64,000 nucleotides of DNA from Mesorhizobium_G sp050247155 (GTDB taxonomy: Bacteria > Pseudomonadota > Alphaproteobacteria > Rhizobiales > Rhizobiaceae): contig JBFWUS010000014.1 of NCBI GenBank assembly GCA_050247155.1, forward strand, positions 14,448-78,447, in the 5' to 3' direction. Below, piece after piece: positions 17,279 through 24,648 of the stretch (within the stretch, counting starts at the first letter, position 1; every line of letters starts with the position of its first letter). The translations under genes and the position numbers were made by a program. Under the pieces are notes generated by a model. That model saw only the letters and a program-made list of their open reading frames with translations. It ran no database searches and was not told the DNA's origin.

Positions 17279-18353
17279 TGACGGCCTTGGCATAGGCTTC
17301 GCTAAAATAGGCGAGGAAGACGTCGAGCATACCGTTGTCGTGCGCGGCCTCTTTGGCCTGCCAGATCGTGACGAAAGTATCCCAAGCCTGTGCCTTGCGC
17401 GAACTGAAGACTGACGCAGGCACCTTCTTCTCGACTGCTTCGGGCGACAGGTCGTCGAGCAAACGGCCGAGTGCGGTCTGCATCGCCGCATAGGTTGCGA
17501 ATTCGTGCGCCTTGAGATCGCGAAACGCGTCTTCGAAGCTGCGCCTGGCATCCATATATCCTTGCCGCCGGCGCGCCAGCATTGCCTCCAGAATCTCCTC
17601 CGCGCCCGGTAGAAATTTGAGCGGATTGTTGTCCATCGCACCGACCATTGTGCGATGCGTGCTCTTGACGAGCATCTTGGCTGCAGCGCGGGCTTTTAGC
17701 AGTTGTGCCGTTTCTTCGACGACGACGCGAAGCAGTGCGCCAATCTCGCGCGCAACCTCCCGCTCGTCCCTGTGGTCAAAGGCATCCGCAGGCAGCCCCG
17801 CGCTCATTGCGATTTGACGGATAATAGCCGCGTCTGTCGAAGGGCGATCCTGGTCCCGTCCTTCGAAGCGGTGGCCGGAATGGCCAGGTTGTGGAAGGCG
17901 CTCATCAGCCGAAGTGGAGAAGAAAGGATCGGTTCCAAGCCGCTGCGGTTCTCTCTGGCGGCTCGCGTCACGGTCAACCGACACGTTGACGACATAACGC
18001 CCGATTTTCAGGCGATCGCCGTCGACAAGGTGATGCGGCGCACCGATGCGTTGCCTGGACCCGTTGACGAACGTTCCATTGCGCGAAACATCGTGCAGCC
18101 AGTATCCGCCGTTGTCGTACCGGATCTCGCAGTGCCGACCGGAGATGAACATTTCCGCATCCGGCAAATTCCAGTCGCGCCCTTCGCGGCCAATCTCGAA
18201 GCTGCGGCCGCTTGAACTGAAGGACGTCGGCCCTCCGTTCGACAAACGATCGACATTCTCAAGCCTCAGGCGAATGCTCATTCGCAACTGTTCCAAAGCG
18301 CCGTTAGGCAAGCGCACCATGTGGTTTTGCGAGTATCGTCGCAAGAGGTTCAT
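17268..18353 (-). CDS. tagH: FHA-domain T6SS protein TagH/Fha, second copy
   Basis: 361 residues. The FHA domain (about 25-125) has the phosphothreonine-binding motifs FEIGREG, ISGRHCEIRYD, DVSRNGTFVNG and LKIGRYV. The C-terminal half (about 185-355) is the type VI FHA family domain: an ALLRVVVEETAQLLKARA helix, NPLKFLPGAEEILEAML, and ARRSFEDAFRDLKAHEFATYAAMQTAL. Fha proteins bind the threonine-phosphorylated partner made by PpkA and switch on assembly. The ATG at 18353 follows AGGGGTGAAAA; an internal ATG at codon 25 just before the domain is an alternative. It is a single gene divergent from vgrG and shorter than the core-operon Fha (361 against 502). Confidence 0.9.
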   Translation of the reverse strand: MNLLRRYSQNHMVRLPNGALEQLRMSIRLRLENVDRLSNGGPTSFSSSGRSFEIGREGRDWNLPDAEMFISGRHCEIRYDNGGYWLHDVSRNGTFVNGSRQRIGAPHHLVDGDRLKIGRYVVNVSVDRDASRQREPQRLGTDPFFSTSADERLPQPGHSGHRFEGRDQDRPSTDAAIIRQIAMSAGLPADAFDHRDEREVAREIGALLRVVVEETAQLLKARAAAKMLVKSTHRTMVGAMDNNPLKFLPGAEEILEAMLARRRQGYMDARRSFEDAFRDLKAHEFATYAAMQTALGRLLDDLSPEAVEKKVPASVFSSRKAQAWDTFVTIWQAKEAAHDNGMLDVFLAYFSEAYAKAVKPK

Positions 18354-18451
18354 TTTTCACCCCTACCCGATCGGGGCGCAATCTAGCCTTTGGCTCCGTG
18401 CCCGGTTCTGTGGTAGATTGGACGTCTGGCCGCGCCGCAGGGGGCCCCGAC

Positions 18452-20782
18452 TTGCCTGATCACACCGTGACCGTCGCAAAGACCCCTCTTGGCGAGGACA
18501 CGCTGATATTCACCCACTTGATTGGACGCGACGAAATAAGCCGATGCTTCGCGTTCAACGTGGGTTTTGCGAGCAAAGACACCGAAGTCGATCCGCTCAA
18601 GATGCTCGGCGGCATCGTCTCGGTCGAGGGCGAGGCGGGTGATTATAAGAGGTGGTTCACCGGCATTTGTTCTGAATTCCGGCAGGTGCGCGTAGAAGAC
18701 ACGCTGGCCCACTACGAGGCCGTCGTAAGCCCGTGGCTATGGTTTTTGGGCAATACCACCGACTGCCGCATCTTTCAGCATATGAGCGTTGTCGAAATCA
18801 TCGAGGACATATTCTCGAAATACGGCATCGCCAAATTCGAGAAGCGGCTGCAAGGCTCCTATCCGCAGCGCGAGTATTGCGTGCAGTACGACGAGTCGGA
18901 TCTCGATTTCGTGCAGCGTCTGATGGAGCACGAAGGCATATTCTATTTCTTTGAGCACGACGACAACGAGCACACGCTGATTCTCATCGACGCGATGAGC
19001 AAGCTGAAGACCGTTCCGGGCTACGACAAGGTACCGTTTCAGCATGGCGGCGGCGAGATGCGTCGGGACGTCGAATACATCACCGAATGGACGCCGTTCT
19101 CCGCGGTTCGCTCGGGCGCCTATGCGCACACGGACTATGACTTCGAAAAGCCCGGCGCTGACTTGATGGCGCAATCGTCGCAGCCGTTCAGTCACAAGGA
19201 GGCGTCGGGGGAGCAGTATCATCATCCAGGCGCCCACCGTGATGTCGGCCGTGGCGACAAGGTGGCCGCGATCCGCCGCGAAGAATTGCAGGCGCCGCAC
19301 AGCCGCGTCGCGGCAACCGGCACGCCGCGCGGTTTGTTTTCCGGCTGCAAGTTCAATTTGAGTGAACATCCACGCGGTGACCAGAACGCCGAATATCTGG
19401 TAATCCGGGCCGACTATCGCCTGTTCGATCCGAGTTATGCGACCGGGGCCGCGGCCGATGGCGAAACATTTCAGATCATGCTGGAGGCGGCGCCGACAAA
19501 GGTTGTCTATCGTCCGCAGCGCGTAACGCGGCGTCCGATCATGCGCGGGCCGCAGACTGCCACTGTGGTGGGGCCTTCGGGAGAAGAAATCTTCACCGAC
19601 AAATATGCGCGCGTAAAAGTGCAGTTCCATTGGGACCGCGAAGGCAAGCGCGACCAGGACAGCTCGTGCTTCGTCCGCGTCTCGCAGACTTGGGCCGGCA
19701 GCAATTGGGGTTTCATCCAGATCCCGCGCATCGGCCAGGAGGTGATCGTCGACTTCATCGAAGGCGATCCGGATCACCCGATCATCACCGGGCGCGTGTA
19801 CAACGCCTCGCAGATGCCTCCTTATGGCCTGCCCGGCGAAGCGACGAAGTCCGGTTGGAAGTCGGATTCCTCGAAGGGCGGCGGCGGCTACAACGAGTTG
19901 ATGTTCGAGGACAAGGCCGGATCCGAACTAGTCAATTTCCAGGCACAGAAGGACCACAACCTTCTGATCAAGAACGATCGCACGAAACTCGTTCAACATG
20001 ATCAGTCGGACCGTATCGACCACGACGCAAAACATTCCGTCGGCCATAACCTCGACGAGGATGTCGGCAACAACAAAACGGTCAAGGTTGGCGTCAACCA
20101 GACGACCAATATCGGCAACAACGATACCGAGACGGTGGGCGTCAACCGCGCGCTGAAGGTGGGTTCCAACGAGACGATCGGCATTGGCTCGAACTCAACC
20201 GAGACGATCGGCATAGCGCACACGCAGACGGTTGGCGCGGTTCAGACGATCACCGTAGGCGCGGCGCGTATCGACAGCGTTGGCGCGGCCGAGACGCGGA
20301 CGGTCGGCGCGATTCAGACCAACACGATCGGCGCATCGCGATCGATGACAGTGGGGGCAGGGCAGAGCCATAGCATTGGGGCGAGCGACGAGTGGACGAT
20401 TGCGGCGAACCAGAGCGTCCAAATCGGCGGTGGCCAGACTTTCAAAATCGCGAAGGATCAAGGCAGCGAGATCGGAGGTGCGCGCAGCACAAAGATCGCG
20501 AAGGACGATTCGACCGAAATTTCCGGCGCTCACAATCTCAAAGTCGCAAAGAAGAGCTACACTGAGGTCAAAGACGACACGGCGATCGTCGTCGGGAAGA
20601 ACCTTACCATTGAAGCGAAAGAGTCAGTCACGATAAAGACCGGAAGCGCCGAAATCATAATGAAAAAAAATGGTGACATCACCATTAAGGGAAAAGATAT
20701 TACAATAAAGGGGTCCGGAAAGATAACTGCAAACGCTTCGAGCGACATCATAATGAAGGGCTCGGAGATAAAACAGAACTGA
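18452..20782 (+). CDS. vgrG: T6SS spike protein VgrG (TssI)
   Basis: 776 residues from a TTG preceded by AGGGGG at good distance; a GTG at 18398 would add 18 residues but has no ribosome-binding site. The gp27/gp44-like part is recognised by TPLGEDTLIFTHLIGRDEIS, QYDESDLDFVQRLMEHEGIFYFF and VIRADYRL. The gp5 OB-fold part has YARVKVQFHWDREG, CFVRVSQTWAGSNWGFIQIPRIGQEVIVDFIEGDPDHPIITGRVYN (about 400-460). The last 230 residues are short repeats forming the needle-like beta-helix, ending DIIMKGSEIKQN. No extra toxin domain follows, so it is a structural spike that carries cargo through PAAR. The genes for the DUF6484 and TIGR02270-like proteins follow in the same operon. Confidence 0.95.
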   Translation: MPDHTVTVAKTPLGEDTLIFTHLIGRDEISRCFAFNVGFASKDTEVDPLKMLGGIVSVEGEAGDYKRWFTGICSEFRQVRVEDTLAHYEAVVSPWLWFLGNTTDCRIFQHMSVVEIIEDIFSKYGIAKFEKRLQGSYPQREYCVQYDESDLDFVQRLMEHEGIFYFFEHDDNEHTLILIDAMSKLKTVPGYDKVPFQHGGGEMRRDVEYITEWTPFSAVRSGAYAHTDYDFEKPGADLMAQSSQPFSHKEASGEQYHHPGAHRDVGRGDKVAAIRREELQAPHSRVAATGTPRGLFSGCKFNLSEHPRGDQNAEYLVIRADYRLFDPSYATGAAADGETFQIMLEAAPTKVVYRPQRVTRRPIMRGPQTATVVGPSGEEIFTDKYARVKVQFHWDREGKRDQDSSCFVRVSQTWAGSNWGFIQIPRIGQEVIVDFIEGDPDHPIITGRVYNASQMPPYGLPGEATKSGWKSDSSKGGGGYNELMFEDKAGSELVNFQAQKDHNLLIKNDRTKLVQHDQSDRIDHDAKHSVGHNLDEDVGNNKTVKVGVNQTTNIGNNDTETVGVNRALKVGSNETIGIGSNSTETIGIAHTQTVGAVQTITVGAARIDSVGAAETRTVGAIQTNTIGASRSMTVGAGQSHSIGASDEWTIAANQSVQIGGGQTFKIAKDQGSEIGGARSTKIAKDDSTEISGAHNLKVAKKSYTEVKDDTAIVVGKNLTIEAKESVTIKTGSAEIIMKKNGDITIKGKDITIKGSGKITANASSDIIMKGSEIKQN
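20043..20660 (+). repeat. Degenerate octapeptide-coding repeat of the VgrG needle
   Basis: Within vgrG the coding sequence repeats roughly every 24 bases, giving units like TVGVNQTTNIGNN, TIGIAHTQTVGAV, RTVGAIQTNTIGA. Val/Ile-Gly pairs recur every eight residues and the polar positions vary. This is the gp5 C-terminal triple beta-helix pattern, so it reflects protein fold rather than a mobile repeat. Confidence 0.7.
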
Positions 20783-20789
20783 GGCGGCG

Positions 20790-21230
20790 ATGAACGATAT
20801 CAGTGAACGGATCGATGGGGTGGTTATTGGGCTGCTTCTTGGCTTTGATAAGGGAGCGCCTCTCGTTGTTTTTCCAGGCAACCCAGAAGAAACGGCGCTT
20901 TCCGCGCGCAGCCTGACCGAACTTTCGTCTGACATGATCGGCTCAGAAGTAGCGCTGCTGTTCGAAAACGCCGATCCGCTGAAGCCGCTGATTGTCGGAC
21001 GCATTGTCGATCCTGCAAAACGGCCGTCAAACAGCCCTCATGCCGGAGCTCACGTGGTACGCGACGGCGAAATTGTGAAGATTGCCGCCGACGAGCGACT
21101 GGAGCTGCGATGCGGCAAGTCTGTCATCATCATGGAAAAGGACGGGCACCTCACCATTCGGGGTACCTACCTCGTTAGCCACGCCAGCGCTACAAATCAC
21201 ATTCGTGGCGGTTCGGTGAACCTGAACTGA
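20790..21230 (+). CDS. DUF6484 domain protein of the VgrG operon
   Basis: 146 residues, starting 7 bases after vgrG. The N-terminal half matches what I know of DUF6484: IDGVVIGLLLGFDKGAPLVVFPGN, SEVALLFENADPLKPLIVGRIVDP. The C-terminal half (RLELRCGKSVIIMEKDGHLTIRGTYLVSHASATNHIRGGSVNLN) resembles the end of a VgrG needle repeat and the DUF2345-type strand pattern, so the protein may cap or extend the spike. DUF6484 genes typically sit beside vgrG and TIGR02270/DUF2169 genes, but no activity has been shown that I know of. The stop overlaps the next start as TGATG, so it is coupled to the TIGR02270-like gene. Confidence 0.75.
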   Translation: MNDISERIDGVVIGLLLGFDKGAPLVVFPGNPEETALSARSLTELSSDMIGSEVALLFENADPLKPLIVGRIVDPAKRPSNSPHAGAHVVRDGEIVKIAADERLELRCGKSVIIMEKDGHLTIRGTYLVSHASATNHIRGGSVNLN

Positions 21231-21574
21231 TGGCAAAAGTGCCTGTCCTTGAGAATATCGTCCGCCAGCACGCCGAGATGGCGGCTTTCCTATGGACATC
21301 CTATGACAAGCATATGCTGCATCCGGATGAGAATCCGGATATGGACGAAGAGCGCCTCGTCGGCCTGGTTGAGCGGTTGGAGGCGCATCTGGATGGCGTT
21401 CGCGTTGCAGGTGAGGATGGTCTCCAGATCGCGCAAGAGCGCTATGCGGCGTTCCCCGAGCCGGGCGAACTGTTCGTGATACGCATGCTGTCGGCGAAGA
21501 AACCGATCCCAGTCGCGCAACTCGACTTGGAAAAGGTGCGCGCATATCTGAAGGCCAACCTGCCTGCAGAATAG
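21230..21574 (+). CDS. Short TIGR02270-like protein (N-terminal part only)
   Basis: 114 residues. The beginning VLENIVRQHAEMAAFLWTSYDKH, the segment ERLVGLVERLEAHLDGVRVAGEDGLQIAQE and the following acidic region match the N-terminal signature of TIGR02270 proteins, T6SS-associated HEAT-repeat-like proteins that are normally near 400 residues. Here the frame ends with TAG just before the convergent propeller-like gene, and no continuation is visible in the other frames. It is either a truncated remnant or a stand-alone N-terminal module. The start overlaps the DUF6484 stop. In other systems the family is encoded with VgrG and is thought to help effector loading, which is inference here. Confidence 0.7.
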   Translation: MAKVPVLENIVRQHAEMAAFLWTSYDKHMLHPDENPDMDEERLVGLVERLEAHLDGVRVAGEDGLQIAQERYAAFPEPGELFVIRMLSAKKPIPVAQLDLEKVRAYLKANLPAE

Positions 21575-21576
21575 GC

Positions 21577-22533
21577 TCAGCCGCCTTCGGGCCAAATGCC
21601 GCTCTGCAGATCATCATCGTCCACCAGCGTCCACTTGTCCTGCGACAATCGGAATATGCCAAATCCGTCGATCGCCCAGAGCGCATTTCCCGTCGACGAC
21701 AGCGAGATGAGTTGCAGCGGTTCTCTAGCGCAATCCGTCTCGACCGGGGCTAATTCATTCTTCTCATATATATAGAGGTTGTGCAGTTCCGAAGCCGGAT
21801 ACTCGGCGATGCCGATGTAGCGGCGTCCATTGTGCAATGCCGTGCGATGAAGAGAGCGCTGATTGTCAGAGAAAATAATCTCGAAATCTTCGCCGAAATT
21901 TCCCAAATATATCTCGCCGCGAGGACTATCGGCGGAAAGCGAAATCTGCCGCCCCTCGACACGACCGGTCATCAGACGCGCCTCGGTCTCGATCCTCTGG
22001 GTTTCGACCGAGGTGCCGTGCACACGGGCCAGTGCACCCAATGCACCGCAGAAGACAAAGTGTTCGCCGACCTCGAAGCCGTAATAGTATGGCGGGTATT
22101 TCCTGGCGTACTCCTTGGTCCGCCGCGTCTGCTCGGCCGCGTCCGCGGCTCTCGGGGGCTTTGGCTCCGGTGTCTGCAACGGTTCCCATTCCAATGCAGG
22201 CACCGAAATCCGCCAGATATTGGAGTACTCGCCGCTCACGTAGATATGGGAGTCGGTACTGAGGACCGAATAAACAAAAAACTTCTTTGGAGGCGACGAG
22301 ATATCGAACATCTCGTGCTTCGAGCGATCAATGGCGAAAATCGTGCCGTCGACAAGTACCCAGATCAGCCCTCGACCCGGGTCCCAGTGCGCGCTTTGAA
22401 CATTTCCCGATCCAACGAACGAAAAGCTCTCCATGGTCTTCGCGTCGAAGTCGACGACATAGACGATCCAGTTGTCCTCGTCGTCATCATCGATGGCAAA
22501 CGCCACGGTGTCGGAAATGGGCAGACTGTACAT
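21577..22533 (-). CDS. Uncharacterised propeller-like protein, candidate immunity protein
   Basis: 318 residues with no signal peptide or membrane helix. I do not recognise a named family. The sequence repeats beta-strand blades ending in acidic-aromatic turns: NWIVYVVDFDAKTMESFSF, GLIWVLVDGTIFAIDRSKHEMF, HIYVSGEYSNIWRISVPALEWEPL, EIYLGNFGEDFEIIFSD, NALWAIDGFGIFRLSQDKWTLVDDDD. This suggests a WD40/kelch-like propeller. It is strongly acidic, including a DDDEDN run near the N-terminus. It is the last gene after the candidate nuclease effector, the usual place for a cognate immunity protein, and acidity suits binding a basic nuclease. It could instead be a carrier or sensor. Confidence 0.6.
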   Translation of the reverse strand: MYSLPISDTVAFAIDDDDEDNWIVYVVDFDAKTMESFSFVGSGNVQSAHWDPGRGLIWVLVDGTIFAIDRSKHEMFDISSPPKKFFVYSVLSTDSHIYVSGEYSNIWRISVPALEWEPLQTPEPKPPRAADAAEQTRRTKEYARKYPPYYYGFEVGEHFVFCGALGALARVHGTSVETQRIETEARLMTGRVEGRQISLSADSPRGEIYLGNFGEDFEIIFSDNQRSLHRTALHNGRRYIGIAEYPASELHNLYIYEKNELAPVETDCAREPLQLISLSSTGNALWAIDGFGIFRLSQDKWTLVDDDDLQSGIWPEGG

Positions 22534-22563
22534 AGGTCCCTCCTGACGTTTGTGTTTGTCAAA

Positions 22564-23256
22564 CTAGGCAGTTCCAAGCCGTCTATGGCGGTTCGCTCTC
22601 GACTCCTCGCTTCTCGGGGTGACCTCCTTGAGCTCGGCGCCCTTTTCCTTTGCGGCAGCGAATTGCTTCTCGATGCATTCCTTCGCTTTTTCGGCGCATT
22701 CCGCATCGACACCGCCCTCTTCGTATTCAACGACCTCATCCAGAAGGTCATTGGCCGTGTCGAGGGCGTTGTCGACAGTCGGATCCAAGTCGCGGAATCG
22801 GTCGTCGAACTGATGCAGAAAACCGTGACCGCGCATCGTGGCCAGATTCTGGCCGGACTTCTTGGCGTGCTTCCTTCCCTTCTCCAGGATCGCTGATTTT
22901 TGTTCCTTGCCCTTCTTTGAAGACGGTTTCGCTTCTTTTGCCGAAGAGCCGTTGGCGTTTCCACCGACACAGATGCAGCAGCCCTGATCGATCCTTGGCA
23001 AGCTGTCGTCCAGTCGCGTCGGGTCCTTCTTTTTCGTGCCCGCCACCCGACTTGCTGCAGCTTCGGCCTCTTCCCGGGTGGAGTCGCGAAGATACTCGTC
23101 GGGAATGATGTGGTGCGCCTGACCTCCGCGATCGGAACATTTCTTCTGGGTGTCCTTGTAAGATCCGACGAGGCAGGTGTCTGTTTCGAAGACGGCCGGC
23201 GCGGGCTGCCCGACGATCACTGTCGGCGGTGCGTCGGGCGGGGCTTTTCTAGGCAT
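22564..23256 (-). CDS. Candidate T6SS nuclease effector with HNH/AHH-type motif
   Basis: 230 residues from an ATG that overlaps the PAAR-like stop by 8 bases. The motif GGQAHHIIPDEYL (H48, H49) is the conserved AHH/HNH-endonuclease-VII start of polymorphic-toxin DNases. A cysteine-rich turn (QGCCICVGGNANG, about 90-102) and RGHGFLHQFDDRF (H143, H147) could supply the other metal ligands. A lysine-rich stretch (105-133) may contact DNA. The C-terminal half (about 155-230) is charged and helical and may bind the adaptor. The order DUF2169, ketosynthase-like, PAAR-like, this gene, then a putative immunity gene matches known T6SS effector modules such as the Agrobacterium Tde loci. DNase activity is inferred from the motif only. 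Confidence 0.65.
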   Translation of the reverse strand: MPRKAPPDAPPTVIVGQPAPAVFETDTCLVGSYKDTQKKCSDRGGQAHHIIPDEYLRDSTREEAEAAASRVAGTKKKDPTRLDDSLPRIDQGCCICVGGNANGSSAKEAKPSSKKGKEQKSAILEKGRKHAKKSGQNLATMRGHGFLHQFDDRFRDLDPTVDNALDTANDLLDEVVEYEEGGVDAECAEKAKECIEKQFAAAKEKGAELKEVTPRSEESRANRHRRLGTA

Positions 23257-23635
23257 GGTTGCTGGTCGCAATATCGCTAAATCGGGCGACCCCCTTGCCT
23301 TCGACCTTTACGTCCATTGACCATTTTTGAGCGAAAACGGCGCCGGTATTGTTAGAAGTAACGACTCCCTTTTTTGGCGCCGAGCCGGCCTCGTCGCCCG
23401 AGCATTTACTGTAGCAGCTGCTGTTTTCCAGACTGATTTCCTTGCCGCCGATCTTTACCGTGGTGCTGCCCGACGTCAGGTCGGAGTCCTGGCCAAAATC
23501 TGGATAGGGTACCGGCACGCCGGGTGGGGTGGCGGGCGTTAGCGGCGGCGTGAAGCATGGGTCGGGAAAGTCGGCAATGACTTTGCAGCCCTGGGCCTTG
23601 GCGGAGATCTCCAGGCCGTTGGCGAAGACGGTCAT
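23249..23635 (-). CDS. PAAR-like (DUF4150) spike-tip protein
   Basis: 128 residues, whole-domain length. Features of the DUF4150/PAAR-like family are visible: MTVFANGLEISAKAQGCKVIADFPDPCFTPP at the start, a proline-rich VPVPYPDFGQDSD segment, TVKIGGKEISLENSS, then CYSKCSGDEAG, and a VARFSDIATSNH ending that is typical of the family. PAAR proteins fold into a cone that sharpens the VgrG tip and carries effectors. It has no toxin extension; the candidate nuclease is a separate downstream gene overlapping by 8 bases, so the two may assemble as a complex. Its start overlaps the stop of the ketosynthase-like gene by four bases. Confidence 0.85.
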   Translation of the reverse strand: MTVFANGLEISAKAQGCKVIADFPDPCFTPPLTPATPPGVPVPYPDFGQDSDLTSGSTTVKIGGKEISLENSSCYSKCSGDEAGSAPKKGVVTSNNTGAVFAQKWSMDVKVEGKGVARFSDIATSNHA

Positions 23636-24648
23636 GACGCGGCCGCCACAAGAGCGCCGCAGGCCCCACTATCGGCGGAGGCCTCGAGCAGAACCGGCCG
23701 ACGAGAGCTGTAGCCCTTCTGGGCAGCCGTGAGAGCCCATCCGAGCATCAGCGGAGTGACTGCCGCGCCAATGTTGCCGAGACTTGCCGCGATCGCCCAG
23801 ATGGGCTGGACGTCGGACGGCTCCCGCTGCGTCCTTTGCATCGCGAGTGCGGTCTGCTTGAACCAGAAGCTCTCGCCGGGGAGGTCGCCGATCTTGATCG
23901 CGATGTCTGAATGGCGGCAACCCGCTTCCGCGAATGCCGCGCGGTAGGCGCTTGTCATGCCGTCGGCGCGGAACGGCAGATCGGCTGTGTTGTAGATATA
24001 GGCTTGTTCCCGCGCCAGGCCGAGGCCTAGGAGGCGCAGGGAGCCACCGGCCCCCCGGCGCGTGCAGAGGACGGCAGCGGCAGCTTCGCCGGGGATGAAG
24101 CCGTTGGGGTTGTCGGGGGTGAGGAGGCGGCGTTCAGCGAGGTAATGGGCGATCGTGCGGCTCGTCAGGTAGCTGTCGACGCCGCAGATCATCACATAGG
24201 GCGCGGTGCCGTCGGCTAGGAGACGACGGGCCTGATCGAGCGCGACGTGGCCGGAGGGACGGCCGTGGGCGACGATACGGGTGCGATGGGGAGGGTCAAA
24301 GCCGGTGATCCCGGCGATGCGGGCGGCCAGGCGAGTAGGGTTGGCGGCAGGGTTGCCGGGACGGTCTTCTTCGGCGACGCAGAGGATCAGGGCGGCGGTG
24401 TTGCGGGCTTCGGGAACCGCGTCGAACCCCTCGCATATGGCAGCGGCAGCCATGTGGGCAAGGCGCTTCTCACCGATCCAGTTGCGCGGCAGCGGTACCG
24501 GCGCGCCGACCAGCCAGTCGCCGGCGGCTCGAAAGCGGGATTGCTGAAACCCATCAAGCCTCGCACGCATCGCGGCGCAACTTGATGGTGCATCAAGGCC
24601 CACGGCTGTCACCATGCCCGCGGACAGGATGTCGAGACCGGGGCTCAT
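23632..24648 (-). CDS. Degenerate beta-ketoacyl-synthase (thiolase-fold) protein of the effector module
   Basis: 338 residues with a recognisable thiolase-fold framework: MSPGLDILSAGMVTAVGLDA at the start, PYVMICGVDSYLTSR and GFIPGEAAAAVLCTRRG in the positions of ketosynthase motifs, and a C-terminal SLGNIGAAVTPLMLGWAL. The catalytic triad is missing. Where active ketosynthases have the nucleophile Cys followed by SS, this has IVAHGRPSGHVALDQA (125-140), and the two His motifs (HGTGT and the late N/G-H) are replaced by KIGDLPGES and AASLGNIG. It should therefore be a non-enzymatic scaffold. Genes of this kind often lie between DUF2169 and PAAR-like genes, which suggests a chaperone or adaptor for effector loading. 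It overlaps both neighbours by four bases. Confidence 0.75.
   Translation of the reverse strand: MSPGLDILSAGMVTAVGLDAPSSCAAMRARLDGFQQSRFRAAGDWLVGAPVPLPRNWIGEKRLAHMAAAAICEGFDAVPEARNTAALILCVAEEDRPGNPAANPTRLAARIAGITGFDPPHRTRIVAHGRPSGHVALDQARRLLADGTAPYVMICGVDSYLTSRTIAHYLAERRLLTPDNPNGFIPGEAAAAVLCTRRGAGGSLRLLGLGLAREQAYIYNTADLPFRADGMTSAYRAAFAEAGCRHSDIAIKIGDLPGESFWFKQTALAMQRTQREPSDVQPIWAIAASLGNIGAAVTPLMLGWALTAAQKGYSSRRPVLLEASADSGACGALVAAAS

Noticed and set aside
21781..22896. Open plus-strand frame of 371 codons opposite the propeller-like and nuclease genes
   Set aside because: It crosses the boundary of two coupled minus genes and lacks recognisable motifs; treated as shadow, although both minus genes are themselves less certain.
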